Positions 40,380-51,270 of a stretch of 64,000 nucleotides of DNA are shown here, one piece after another. The notes below the pieces were generated by a model. That model saw only the letters and a list, made by a program, of their open reading frames with translations, was not told the DNA's origin and did not search any database. Source of the stretch: Chondrilla cf. caribensis (Eukaryota > Porifera > Demospongiae > Chondrillida > Chondrillidae); contig OZ026570.1 of the NCBI GenBank assembly GCA_964020155.1, positions 3,436,779 to 3,500,778 on the forward strand, given 5' to 3'. Position 1 is the first letter of the stretch. The number at the start of each line of letters is the position of its first letter. Both the position numbers and the translations under genes were made by a program.

Positions 40380-42150
40380 TGCACGCACGCACACACACAC
40401 GCACACACACACGCACACACGCACGCACACACACACACACACACACAGGCAGTGCAGACAACCTGGCAATGGCCTGGTCTCTCGACAGCTCCTCGTGTGT
40501 CATGACATATCAAGGCCATGGATCAGCCATCACATGTCTGTCCGCTCGGGAGTGTGAACGGGAACTCTACACCGGCAGCTCAGACGGCACTGCTAGGTCA
40601 TGGGACATAGAGACAGGACACTCACTGAGAGTGTTTGATGGACACCAGAGTACTATCACCTGTATGCAGGTGTGTTTGTATGAACGAACTGTATGTGACA
40701 TGTTTTGTATGCATGCAGGTGTGTTTGTATGAACGAACTGTATGTGACATGTTTTGTATGCATGCAGGTGTGTTGAACTGTATGTGACCATAGTGGGGTA
40801 TGGAGTATCTATGATGTGACACATTCTGCTTGTGAGGCGACAGTGTATAAGACGCATTCTACAGTGAAAACTTGTTATTCTACTGTGATTAGTTTTTAAG
40901 AATAATATTGTAGATTAATAAGTTCGGCAGATTAACGGGGTATACGGGATATTTATATATATGGGATAGCAATTATAGGTTATATTCGCACTGGGAAATT
41001 GTGGTGGATAAAAAGGTTTAGTAGATAATATGGTGCCAGATTAACAAAATTCACTGTGAAATGTTTGCAGGTGTGTTTGTATGGACCATTTCTTCCTGCA
41101 CATACTATGAATGAAGTAGTACAATGTACATACATATATGTATTCTCCTCAACACATCACGCTTCCTGTGTACTTAAGTAGTACTTCCTCTTCCTCTTCT
41201 GTATGTTCATATTTCCTGTTCCCTCTCTTCCCCAGGTGGAAGGTGGTTACTTGATAACTGGTAGTGCAGACTGTGTGGGCCGGTGTTGGGTGTGTGAGCT
41301 TGGAGACTGCTGCAAGGTGTACCGGGGTCATAAGAAGGAGGTCAACTGTATTGCTCTGGCCAAGAACTGTGGTGAGCATTCTGTATGTACTGTATGTACT
41401 GCATGTACTGTGTGTACTGTGTGTACTGTGTGTACTGTATGTACTGTATGTATTGTGTGTACTGTATGTACTGTGTGTACTGTATGCACTGTATATACTG
41501 TATGTATTGTATGTACTGTATATACTGTATGTACTGTATGTACTGTGTGTACTGTGTGTACTGTATGTACTGTGTGTACTGTGTGTACTGTATGTACTGT
41601 ATGTACTGTGTGTACTGTATGTACTGTGTGTACTGTATGCACTGTATGTACTGTATGTATTGTATGTACTGTATGTACTGTATGTACTGTATGTACTGTA
41701 TGTACTGTATGTACTGTGTGTACTGTGTGTACTGTATGTGCTGTATGTACTGTGTGTACTGTATGTACTGTGTGTACTGTGTGTACTGTATGTACTGTCT
41801 ATACAGTGTACAAATGCAGTATAATAAGTACACACAGTGTACTTATTATTACTGCATTTGCTGCCTATGTTCTGTGTATGCACTGTTTTTACTATATATA
41901 CCTACATATTACTAGGTGGCCAGTTATTTTTGTCCATGACACGATCTCCACCTTCTCCCCTCCCGCAGTGTTCACAGCGAGCAGTGACGGGGATGTCAGA
42001 GTGTGGGAGATGTCGAGCGGGGAGTGTACCAAGGTCTTGCAGTGTCAGCAGTATCCCGTGAATTGCATGGCCTTGAGCAGACACAAGCTGTATGCCGGGT
42101 CCTACGACAAGTCAATCATTGTCTGGGACGTTAGTTGGTACATCAAGTAG
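39083..42150 (+). CDS. WDR86: WD40-repeat protein, WDR86-like (5 exons)
   Basis: The exons are 39083-39326, 39740-40075, 40449-40669, 41236-41371 and 41969-42150. All have GT/AG boundaries and consistent phases (1, 1, 0, 1), joining to 372 residues. Eight WD40 blades can be followed; examples are [41 protein letters not shown] and [10 protein letters not shown]. The length, the N-terminal MGxGGS and the blade order match what I recall of vertebrate WDR86 (about 376 residues). The start MGAGGSV fits an N-myristoylation signal, which would tether the propeller to membranes. A 45-residue basic, Ser-rich loop (KRTERRKSR region) interrupts blade 4. The molecular function of this family is poorly known. 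Orthology rests on memory of the family, not on a search. Confidence 0.8.
40321..40448. repeat. (CA)n-rich array forming the intron 2 acceptor tract of the WD40 gene
   Basis: An imperfect CA/CGCA array runs directly into the 3' splice site of exon 3 (ACACACAG|GCAGTG, exon start 40449). The splice site therefore has a CA tract where a polypyrimidine tract is usual. Confidence 0.85.
40862..41056. mobile_element. MITE with CAGTG termini in intron 3 of the WD40 gene
   Basis: About 195 bp beginning CAGTGAAAAC and ending AAAATTCACTG, an imperfect inverted terminal pair. A TA precedes the left end; the right TA is decayed (TG). The right end (GATTAACAAAATTCACTG) is closely related to the ends of the elements at 43970 and 52228, so this belongs to a local family. 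Tc1/mariner or pogo-type ancestry is suggested by the CAGTG ends and the TA target, without a transposase to confirm it. Confidence 0.5.
41383..41803. repeat. 9-mer minisatellite (TACTGTATG/TACTGTGTG) in WD40 gene intron 4
   Basis: About 46 copies of a 9-bp unit with a TATG/GTGTG alternation and a few variants (TGCACTG, TATTG). Because 9 is a multiple of 3 and the unit lacks stops, several frames stay open on both strands and give long spurious ORFs of repeated CTV, YCM or YIQ triplets. The array starts about 12 bp after the intron donor GTGAGC at 41372. Confidence 0.95.
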
Positions 42151-42160
42151 TGACGGTGCT

Positions 42161-42325
42161 ACAGACATAGTTGAATGCACACGGGTTGTGGACACCAGTA
42201 ACAGACATAGTTGAACATACACTGACCTGTAGACACCAGTAACAGACGCAGTTGAACATACGCTGACCTATAGACAACAATAACAGATGTAGTTGAACAT
42301 ATGCTGACCTGTAGACACCAGTAAA
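42161..42325. repeat. 41-bp minisatellite, four copies, in the 3' flank of the WD40 gene
   Basis: Four imperfect copies of a 41-bp unit containing ACAGACATAGTTGAACATAC and GACCTGTAGACACCAGTA begin 10 bp after the stop. They probably lie in the 3' UTR. No canonical polyadenylation hexamer was found in the next 400 bp, which is very AT-rich. Confidence 0.85.
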
Positions 42326-42639
42326 AGACGGCATGAGACTGGTATTATCCAACTACAAACAGACTAGAAATAGTATTTTATAACTTGAGTCAATGACAAT
42401 TCTATTTTACTTTGTGTTATTTTAATTTTGCGTTTTATCATAATTATTGGTACATACAAATGTACTAATTTTTATATTGTATATTTTAATTGTACAGTAT
42501 TATTATTAATTCATTATTTTTATATCATGTACATAACTTGACATAAATTTCTACATAATATAAAAAGATTCGCATTAGTATTGGGACCACATAAGTAGGT
42601 ATTGCCCGGCTGGTAACTAGCATTGTGGACAAGCATGCA

Positions 42640-43170
42640 TTACATACATTGAAACAATATTAAGCACCTTTGAAAGTAGCTGGGGTTACGGGCCACCTAT
42701 AGAGATGGGAATTATTTCATAAGTCAGTTCATGTCCTCAGCTAGGTCTGGTGAAAATATCAGGTTGGCAAGCCTAATTTCCCATGAGTTATGCAAAAGAG
42801 TGCTTAGTGTTTATTCTCCTATACTCTCCAATACATTGAAAAAAATATTAAGCACCTTCAAATGTAGCTGGAGTTACAGGCCACCTATTGATATGGAAAA
42901 TGTTTCATAAGTTAGTTCATGTCCCCAGCTAGGTCTAGTAAAAATATCAGGTTGACATGGCCACTTTCCCATGATCTATTCAGAAAGGTGCTTAGTGTTT
43001 TCTCTCCTATATGTACTCTCTGATACATTGAAAACTCTTAAGCACCTCCGAATGTAGTTGGGGTTACGGGTTAGCTACAAAGATGGAAATTGTTTTATAA
43101 GTTAATTCATGCCCCAGCTAGGTCTAGTAAAATATCAGGTTGACACGCCCACTTTCCCATGAGCTAAGTG
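42640..43170. repeat. Three tandem copies of a ~190-bp unit
   Basis: Units start near 42648, 42832 and 43026 with ACATTGAAAxxxxTTAAGCACC. They share blocks such as TAGCTGGGGTTACGG, CAGCTAGGTCT and AAAATATCAGGTTG. Identity is roughly 80% by eye. No coding potential was seen. The array abuts the transposase remnant that follows, so it may be part of the same decayed element. Confidence 0.8.
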
Positions 43171-43179
43171 TAATATGCC

Positions 43180-43740
43180 TTGTGGTGATCACTACAGCAC
43201 CTTCACATTCCTTTGCTGGTCACTGAGGGCTGCCCAGTATCCACGCCAAACCCACTAACACAATTCCGGATGCATACAGATTGTCCTGAGTGCACCATAG
43301 GCCTACCTGCTGGCAAGCTCTCCACATGTCTGACCAAACCTCAGTTCCAGAAGCTACATGAGCTTGTATGTAGCTGGTAGTAGTGTGGCTGCTGTTCTAT
43401 TTTGTACTACTTCCTTGTATCCCAGTGATTGTTGTACAGATGTATCCACCATACCAAACACCCAACTTGCAGAATTAGATTGCCATCCTCTTCCATTCTG
43501 CAGGGATGAAGAAATGTATATCCTGACACCCATGCACTGATAATTCCTCAGTATCGGATAGATACCTTTAGCTGGTGTCCAAACAGTGACTCATCAATGT
43601 AGACTATCTTGCCAACTTCTGGCAAGTACAATGTTGCTTTGAAGCAGTTTCCAAGAACAGATTCCACGGAACCATTGGTAAAATGGGATCGCAGTACTTT
43701 CAGCAACCTTGCATTGTTTGGCTGAATGGCTGACAGGAAA
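43180..43740 (-). pseudogene. Decayed Merlin/ISXO2-type DDE transposase fragment
   Basis: On the minus strand, fragments in shifting frames match what is known of Merlin/ISXO2-like transposases. A WFRGIC-like segment is followed by GKIVYIDESLF, which holds a catalytic Asp, and then further on by QAHVASGTEVWSDMWRA. Frameshifts and stops break the reading frame, and the N-terminal zinc ribbon is absent here. The 43180-43450 part is clearly homologous to 55455-55740. A relic with no activity expected. Confidence 0.65.
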
Positions 43741-43777
43741 ATTCACTGACCAAAACCACATCATCATATCATCCAGG

Positions 43778-43970
43778 CGGATTAACTGATTGGCGGATTA
43801 CATCAATAATAAAACGGTAGTTACATTTAATTTACATTGTGGCGGAGGCGGATTAACTGATTAGCGGAAAACATCGATAATAAAACCATACAAATGAATT
43901 CATGCTGGCAATTGGCGGCGGATAAACGGGTTTGGCGGAAAAGCGGTGGCGGATTAACGAGAATTCACTG
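43778..43970. mobile_element. GGCGGATTAA-rich MITE-like element upstream of cadherin copy 1
   Basis: The element is built of repeated GGCGGATTAACTGATT and GCGGATAAACGG motifs and ends GAGAATTCACTG, like the MITE at 40862-41056. It contains an internal partial duplication (43778-43820 versus 43850-43895). A shorter homologue sits at the same place upstream of copy 2 (52087-52228), and copy 3 lacks it. It lies about 160 bp upstream of the cadherin ATG. Confidence 0.5.
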
Positions 43971-44133
43971 CATTTCAGTTGGATAGAGAGTACTTAAAAT
44001 ACCTCTTCTTCTTTTCTCCCTTACATATAGCTATCAACCAATCGGATCGCCTGTTACTTTACAGAGATTTGTCGATTATCGTCATCACTAATCTGCCGGA
44101 GGCTTGCTGTCGTCAGTGCTAACAGGGGAAGGA

Positions 44134-47100
44134 ATGGCTACTGGCGGTATTGTCGTACTTGCCGTCCTCTTTTTTTTGTCAACTTTCAACGTAAATTTCT
44201 GCTACGCCATTGAGTTCGAATCCTCTGTTTATACCTATAGCATATCCGAGGAAGCTGTAGGCGCCTCCCGTACGCTGTGCGCCTTGGTCATATTGCCAGT
44301 GGCTTCGTCCAATGCACAGGACAGCGTTAAGTACAGTTTTGTGGATTTCGAATTTAGTAATCTATTCAATTTGACGACGAATTCCAATCAAGAAGAGTGC
44401 CTCCAGAACCTCGATCTCTTGGATAGGGAAATTAGAGAATCGTACCGCTTTACGTACAGAGCGTCTTCTTCCGAAGGAAATGCCGAGACCACCATACTAC
44501 TGATGCTATTGGACGTGAACGACCATGCACCCGAGTTCGACCGGGATAGCCTACAGTCATTCACGATGGATGAGAATTCGCCCAAGGGTACCCTGGTAGG
44601 CATGATCACAGCGACAGACCCAGACAAGGGCGAAAACGGGACCGTCCGGTACAAGTTGACAAGATGTAACAGTGTCTTTGAGCTAGGTGAACGAAGCGGG
44701 CTGTTGACTGTGAAATCGAATATCGACTATGAGACCAACAAGAGTTTTGAATGCCAAGTAACTGCAACTGACTCTAGTCAGGAGTTCCGCAGTAATTATG
44801 TGGAGTTCACAGTGAACGTCAATAACATCAACGATAATGCCCCAAATTGCTACAACCCCGTGTTGCCTTCTTCTGTGACTGAAAATCAGAACGTGGTACT
44901 ATTTATCTGCAGCCTTGTGGATGCAGATGAAGTCGGCACTAGTAATGTGAACTGGTTAGCACGCATGGAGAATGACTTTGATGGCACCTTTTCCCCCTTT
45001 GTAGCTTCTTCTACTTTATTTGTGCACATCAGCAACAACACAGACCGAGAAAAGCAGCCGGAATACGATATTGTTATTAAGGTGACTGATCAGGGTATGC
45101 CAGAACAAGTGGGTACCATCAATGTCCATATTGTTGTGAATGACACAAATGACAATCGTCCTGAGTGTCCACCCGGCCAGATGGTTCAAGTGAATGAGTT
45201 GGCGAGGAATCAATCCTTAGGGAACGTGGACTGTTCAGATCCCGATGATAGCAGTAATCTCAAATTCTCTTTGAGAAGTGTCTGGCGCGGTGGTGTACAG
45301 TCCAGTAAAAGAGCCATCACTGTGACAAACTCGGGGGAAATCCATGTTGTAGACCCAATCGACTATGATGATCATCCGGAGAAGACCCTCACTCTCTACA
45401 TTACTGTGACTGATGGTACCTTCACCACTTCAGTAAATGTAACAGTGCAAATCGTTGATGCAAATGACAATCGTCCATGCTTCAGTCCAAGGGAGTACAA
45501 CTTTTCAATCCAAGAAAACAGCGATGTTGGCAGTAAAGTTGGCAGTGTCCATGCAACAGATGCTGACAGTGGCAGTAACAGTGTTGTGGTCTACTCGATT
45601 CCCTCACCGGCCAACACGATATTTTCCATCAATCCTACAACTGGGCGAATCACTACAAGGAAAGTGTTAGACAGGGAAGAGAAAGACCGGTATGAATTCA
45701 ATGTGACGGCGAGTGATAGACGAGGTCCTTCCGATACTTGTAGTAGGGCAGGCATTCTTGTTCATGTCACGAACTTGGATGACAGCTGTCCAAACTTTCA
45801 TAATAATTACACTTTCGAAGTTAAACAAAATGAAGAGGCTGGTACAGTGGTTGGTAAAATTTCAGCTACCAACCCAGAGGGTGTACCAACCAATGCTATT
45901 ACTTACAGACTAGAAAGTGCACCCCCTTACATCATCCTACAAGAAACTAACTCAATCACTAGAAACCTGATCCTGAAGTCAAACCTGAATGAAAGTCATG
46001 TTGGGGAAGAGACCTTCATGGCCGTTGTATCGAGCACCAAGCCATACTGCTCTGGTGGAGAGAGGACATACATAGTGCTTCGCATTCTCGGAATTGATCC
46101 AGTGGTTGGTATCGACCCTCCCCTCTGGCATATCATTGTGGGAGCTGTGGCAGGCTTTCTTTTGGTGATTTTTGTCACCATCATCTTCATCATTGGGGTG
46201 TGTTGCTGTTGTGTCAAGAGGCAAAAGAGTATTACCGATACTAATCCCATCACAAACTCACCTGCACCAACAAGTCCCTTAGAACTCAAGATTCTGAAGC
46301 ACAAGTCCATTTTAAAGCCTTGTCCATCAGAAAGTCCAGACTCAGAAGACCCACAACAGAAGAATTCAGTGCATTTTGTAGAGGTGATGAGCACAGATGA
46401 CATTGGAAGGGAAGCGCCTCCTCTGTCAGATTTGGATAGCCGGGAGCCGATGCACGAATCTTCCAGCAGTGTTGGAGCATTTGAGGAAGACTCACAGTCC
46501 CTCACCTCAAACTCCAGCTTTCCCCACCAGCTGGACATTTCAGACAACATCAACCAAGCCTATGAAGTGGACCTCACCCCCAAGGGATACTGTCCACCTA
46601 CACCACCACGATGGTGTTCGGCTGAAGCTCACCTACCATTCGCCCCCACCGACCAATTCCAGCCGGAACATTTGAGCTCATTCGATAGGTACTACTCCAC
46701 CAATAACTCAACTTGGTACAACGTCGAACAGGATATGGTGGGTTTACCGTCTTCTCCTCAGAGGCCTCACTACTATTACCAAGAGACAGGCACCTCGGTG
46801 ATATCGTCAGATGATCAAAACTCACTCTCAGACAACTTTTCCATGTACACCAATCCTGGAACCGACATCGCTTGTGGTCCCATTGAGAGCCTCGTTGCCC
46901 CGATACACCAGACTCAACAAACCAAGTCAGTTCAAAATGTCCTTCTGTGCCCTCCTTTGTTTGGTTTCCTTTTCATGTCCTTTATGCATGTACATGCGCA
47001 TGTCTGCTTGTAAGTATTCTATGTAACTTGTGCTATTGTCAGAGGTATGTACGCTGTCCTGTACATATTTGTTTTCTTAGCATAAAGTGCTCTGTACCCA

Positions 47101-48123
47101 GTCATTCCTTTAGTCTGAGGTCCCTATCAGTAGTGAACCTATTGAGGAATTTATTTCATCATTCTTCACGTTGCTAGACTGCTGTACAGTAGACCCTCTC
47201 CCATGTAGTGTGTACACACACTGTTTGGGAAAACGAACTGGAGGTATCCCAAACTTCTGTTAGAAGATGAAGGTTACAAAGGGCTGTTCTTCAAACTTGG
47301 TGTAGACTCAATATTGATTTAAACTGGTTTCTGAATATCATTCATCATTTTGGTCTCTCTGCAAAATTATCTTCCCCCTTGGTAGCAGTTCAAGAGTCTA
47401 AAACGTATTACTACTTCATCCCCCTTGCACTTCCCTGTAGAAGAGCCAACCTACCAGTGAAGTCGACTGTTGCCAAGTTGTGCTCCTCTCTAAAGCACTG
47501 GAAAGGTAAAAGACATACTTATTGACTCCTTTGTGTCCTATTCCCTCAATTAATTGTCATTCTAGTTAATGATTGAAACAATTAGCACCTTCAACATTTC
47601 AACAGTGATTGCACCATCTTAGTTTTAATCCTTTTCAGATCTTGGCTCCAAACCATGTGAATCTGATCTGCTACAATTGGTTGGTGCCTATTACAATCCC
47701 AAATGGAAGGAATTTGGAATCAGTATGGGAATATCAGGGAACATGTGTGAAGGAATCAGCCAGCAGAAGCCAGGTGACCCTGAAGCATGGCTTGCTCTTC
47801 TCTGCTCAAAATGGCTGTCCTATGAAGCAGGAACAGGAGATAAGCCTCGTACATGGAGGACAGTGCTTGAAGCTGTCCGAGAGTGTGGATTCCCTGAAGT
47901 AGCAGATCAGGTGGAACAGTCCTTTTCAAAGCATCCAGGTATGTGATCCTCAACAGGTTGCTTGAGGGAGAGTGGCATAGTTCATAGGTCACAGCTCTGT
48001 GTGCTACATTAGTGTTGACATGAGTAGCAGTGTTTATCTACTTTGGTGGGTCCAACTCCATAACCTGTCCAAATACAGGGTCAACCTTGATTAATACATG
48101 AATGTATATGTGTGCATGTCTGT

Positions 48124-48168
<45 letters not shown>

Positions 48169-48468
48169 TGTGTGTACGCATGCATGCATGTGTATGTACA
48201 TATAAATAGTACTATAATTATCGTACATTTGTGTTTATATATATGAACCATAATTTATATGGATTGCCTGTAATTGCACTTAATATTAATTCAGTGTATC
48301 GTAGTGTTGTGTAAGTGACTAATGTGTGTCTCTACACTCGTGCATTCTCACTCAGAACACCATCAATGTCACAGCCCATGTGTGTGACATTCTCTTCTTG
48401 TAGAAGTGTACGAGAAGCTTGACATGACATTGATCTCCCCAGACAGCCATGTGCATGAGTTGTTCTAG
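44134..48468 (+). CDS. Cadherin-like transmembrane protein with C-terminal death domain
   Basis: The proposed exons are 44134-46925, 47441-47505, 47639-47938 and 48404-48468. Phases fit at every junction (2, 1, 1), giving about 1073 residues. I chose the ATG at 44134 because a signal peptide follows directly (residues 1-25). Five to six cadherin repeats follow, with DVNDHAPEF, NINDNAPNC, DTNDNRPEC, DANDNRPCF and LDRE motifs. A transmembrane helix lies near residues 665-692, followed by CCCCVKR. The tail holds SILK (about 724-727) and VHF (about 746-748), both resembling PP1-docking motifs. Exons 2-3 encode a death-domain-like segment: helix motif PKWKEFGISMGIS, then LLCSKW and the family-typical PRTWRTVLEAV. 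Without the first splice (AA|GTCAGT) the ORF reads on to TAA at 47011-47013. The ectodomain and TM are near certain; the death-domain linkage rests on splice and phase logic. Confidence 0.75.
48126..48166. repeat. (GT)n microsatellite
   Basis: A GT array within the intron before the last proposed exon of the cadherin-death gene, continuing into mixed GTACGTGTGTACGCATGCATG. The rest of this 465-bp intron shows nothing else recognisable. Confidence 0.9.
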
Positions 48469-48550
48469 GATATCCATGACTGCATGGGGTTGTTGGGTTA
48501 TTGCTCTTGGCCAGACATGACAGAAGGTGTTTCTCCTCTCTTTGCTGTAG

Positions 48551-48851
48551 TTCTGAGCAGTAAACCTGATCTGAAGGACCTTGCTGATCTTATCAGTGGA
48601 GAATTAGGTCCTGAATGGTCCCAGTTGGGACGTCCTCTCAGCATTGATGAGAGTATTATAGCGGCCATCCAAGCATCCAGTGATGTTGACTGTTTTGTTG
48701 ACATGATGAGGATGTGGTTGGATGGGAGGGAGGGTAGTGGAAGTCGTCCTCGTACTTGGGACACTACTCTCTAGTCTGGTTCAAATTGGGAATAGGAACC
48801 TTGCTGGGAAAGTGGAACGTCATCTTGTAGCTAAGAGCTCACAGTGTTAAG
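48551..48851 (+). pseudogene. Second death-domain exon, frameshifted
   Basis: The acceptor TTTGCTGTAG precedes 48551 and a donor GTATGT follows at 48852. The exon is 301 nt against 300 nt for the first death-domain exon (47639-47938, same donor GTATGT), which suggests a tandem exon duplicate with one extra base. It reads SSKPDLKDLADLI, then GPEWSQLG, IAAIQASS, MRMWLDG and RPRTW. The frame shifts near 48765, and the remaining death-domain end (LLSSLVQIGNRNLAGKVER) is found in the next frame, up to TAA at 48848. An in-frame TAG at 48466 lies between it and the first death domain. It may be a dead exon, or an assembly error may hide a second domain. Confidence 0.6.
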
Positions 48852-50328
48852 GTATGTAACAACACCTGTATCATTGTACTGCATGTGCTGTTGAGATGTG
48901 CCCACATGTGCTGGTATACCAATCAGGGTACAACTGGTCCACTGGTCCACTGGGAGTGGGGGAGAAGCTTTGAATTTGTCGACAAAAAATTGGTTGAATC
49001 ACTGACTAATCATGACTGTAGAGAAAGCTGAAATGTGACTTCTACCTCTCAGATGCATCAGGATCAATCACCGAGCGGGACTGGAATCCTAAATTTCCTG
49101 GGGGTGCTCCTTCACCACCCTGGGATTTTTACCTTCCGGCACACATTTCTGTTAAAACCTGCAATGGTGTGCATATGAATGGTATATATACATATAACAG
49201 ACTCATGACATGTACTGTACACATGTATACCTTGTATGAGCTATGCCACTGTTATGGAGTTACCCAACCATAGAGGAAGCTGCCCTCCTCTATGGAGTCA
49301 GAGATAGTTGAGATAGTTGTTTGTGAGTATCTGAGGACTACACCTTTCATCTGCTTCCTTAATGTTCTATTTATCCCTACAGGTTGTGTTTATTTCACTC
49401 AGCATGTGAGAACAGCATGATTCAACAGTAGTTGGTAGTAGTTTTGTAGGAATCCTCACATCTCACTGTCTAACTCACTCTCAGCAGTGAACTGTAGACC
49501 AAGCATGTGTAGCTGGTACTCGGTTATTAGTCAAGACAGATAATTGCTGTCAAAATTTAACCAATTATTCTTGTTAGTGACACACGAGCATGCTTAGGAG
49601 ATTTGATGTTGGTTTATTAGCAATTCATTGTTACAAATTTATAATGTGTTTATCATTTGTAAATTTGTTAGGCTTATGTATTATTTCAAATGTACCACAT
49701 ACACCTGGATTATATTGCAAAGTATTATGGCAAACAGAACAATATGGTATATTGTGTAGAAAATGGGCGCCTGTGGTACATGTAAATATATATAACCTGC
49801 ATGATTGAGCTCAAGCGTCCATCACACCATATATATTAGCTAGAATATTCTGGTTTCAGATGAAATACATACTATAAGTTGCAATATTGAATAATATTAA
49901 TGTTATGCTCACCTCATATGAGTAGCTATATAATATTATTATTTATTTATTTATTTATTATTAACTCGTGGTGACGTCAAATCTTTTTACTGGTCACCAC
50001 AGCCTCTCCAGTGTCCACATGATGCATCATAGCCTAAATACAGATGCACGGACACACTCCTGGTAGTAGTACGGTCCTTCTGATATCAAACAAGACACGT
50101 TTGGTTGCCGATCAAAATTTCTCCCCAGTGTCCATATGACACATATCATAATTGTGCAAATACTTTTGTATGTACATTCCAATACAAGTTTCAGATCAGA
50201 TAACAGTTTCAATATTATCAGGATTATAAACCTCTTACAATTGATCTGCTGGCTCAACTGGTCCCATGGGTGGTCTCCTGTGTGAGTGGTCCAGCATGCT
50301 CATGGTGTGTGTGTGAAATGTACGTATA
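48852..50328. other. 3' flank of cadherin copy 1, no gene seen
   Basis: 48852-49478 shows no coding signal. From about 49479 (CAGTGAACTGTAGACC) the sequence matches the 3' flanks of copies 2 (54772 onward) and 3 (59737 onward), so it is the ancestral 3' UTR and downstream region. It is AT-rich, with a TTTA-type low-complexity run near 49940-49960. Confidence 0.7.
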
Positions 50329-50503
50329 CAGTGAAACCTCTCTATAAAGGACACTTTGGGGCCTTAATTGTAGTCCTTATTACATAGGTTTCCTCAATTC
50401 AGAGGTCACTTAATACACTACAGTACTACACTGGGACACAGAACAGTGTCCTTATTATAGAGGTGTCCACTTTTCAGAGGTTTGTAATAGAGAGGTCCCA
50501 CTG
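50329..50503. mobile_element. pogo/Tigger-type MITE, 175 bp
   Basis: The termini are CAGTGAAACCTCTCTATAA on the left and, on the reverse strand, CAGTGGGACCTCTCTATTA on the right, an inverted pair of about 19 bp. TA dinucleotides flank both ends (50327-50328 and 50504-50505). There is no coding capacity. The paralogous place in unit 3 (around 60585) lacks the element, so it inserted after the duplication. Confidence 0.8.
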
Positions 50504-51069
50504 TATGCTACACATTGCAACCTGTAGTGTGGAGAGTCGTTGGGTGTTTGTTGACAAGAGAGTTGACAGTTGACATTCCAACATTATAGGATCACAACCA
50601 CCTCAATACCAAGCTGTTGACCTAGCTGGTCTCCTGTGTGGGAGGCGTGGCATGCTCATGGTGGGTGGGTGCAATGTATTGACGAGAGAGTTGACAATGT
50701 TCCAACATTATAGGATGGCAACCCCCCAATACCGAGCTGTTGGCCTAGCTGGTCCCATTGGTGGTCTCCTATGTATGGCTCTTAATCCCACTGTATTTTA
50801 TGATGGACAATTCTACTACATACAGTGCAGCAATAGCAAAAATGAATAATTATAATATGTACAATAAGAAGAAAAATGGCAGTAATTATAGTAATATGAA
50901 CAATGGCAATACACTTGTTAGCATTTAAATATGTGCATTTGGCAAATGAATTATTGTGCATCATAAATAGTATAAAATATCACTGATAATTGTGTACACA
51001 TTGTCTGTGTGTATGTGGTAGTGGATACCATCCCATATGTGCCCCTGAACTACAACTCAAGTACCGGGA
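50504..51069. repeat. Duplicated non-coding block with an internal repeat
   Basis: Two related stretches (50530-50665 and 50670-50775) share GTTGACAATGTTCCAACATTATAGGAT-like sequence, CCTAGCTGG and CTCCTGTGTG. The same pair occurs at 60610-60720 and 60790-60905 in unit 3. No gene seen. Confidence 0.6.
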
Positions 51070-51097
51070 ACAGGGTCCTGTGAGGGATAAATAGACT

Positions 51098-51100
<3 letters not shown>

Positions 51101-51156
<56 letters not shown>

Positions 51157-51177
51157 ACGTGCGTTTGTGCGTGCGTG

Positions 51178-51268
<91 letters not shown>
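51101..51268. repeat. (GT)n microsatellite
   Basis: Two GT arrays split by a GCACGTGCGTTTGTGCGTGCG segment. The array lies in the last intron of the truncated IgTIR gene and is longer than its counterpart at 61246-61380. Confidence 0.95.

Positions 51269-51270
<2 letters not shown>

Noticed and set aside
41149..41915. Long ORFs on both strands through the 9-mer minisatellite
   Set aside because: The repeat unit is a multiple of three without stops, so open frames are expected by chance. The flanking splice sites place the array in an intron.
43358..43540. Small plus-strand ORF
   Set aside because: It overlaps the antisense strand of the Merlin transposase relic and has no support of its own.
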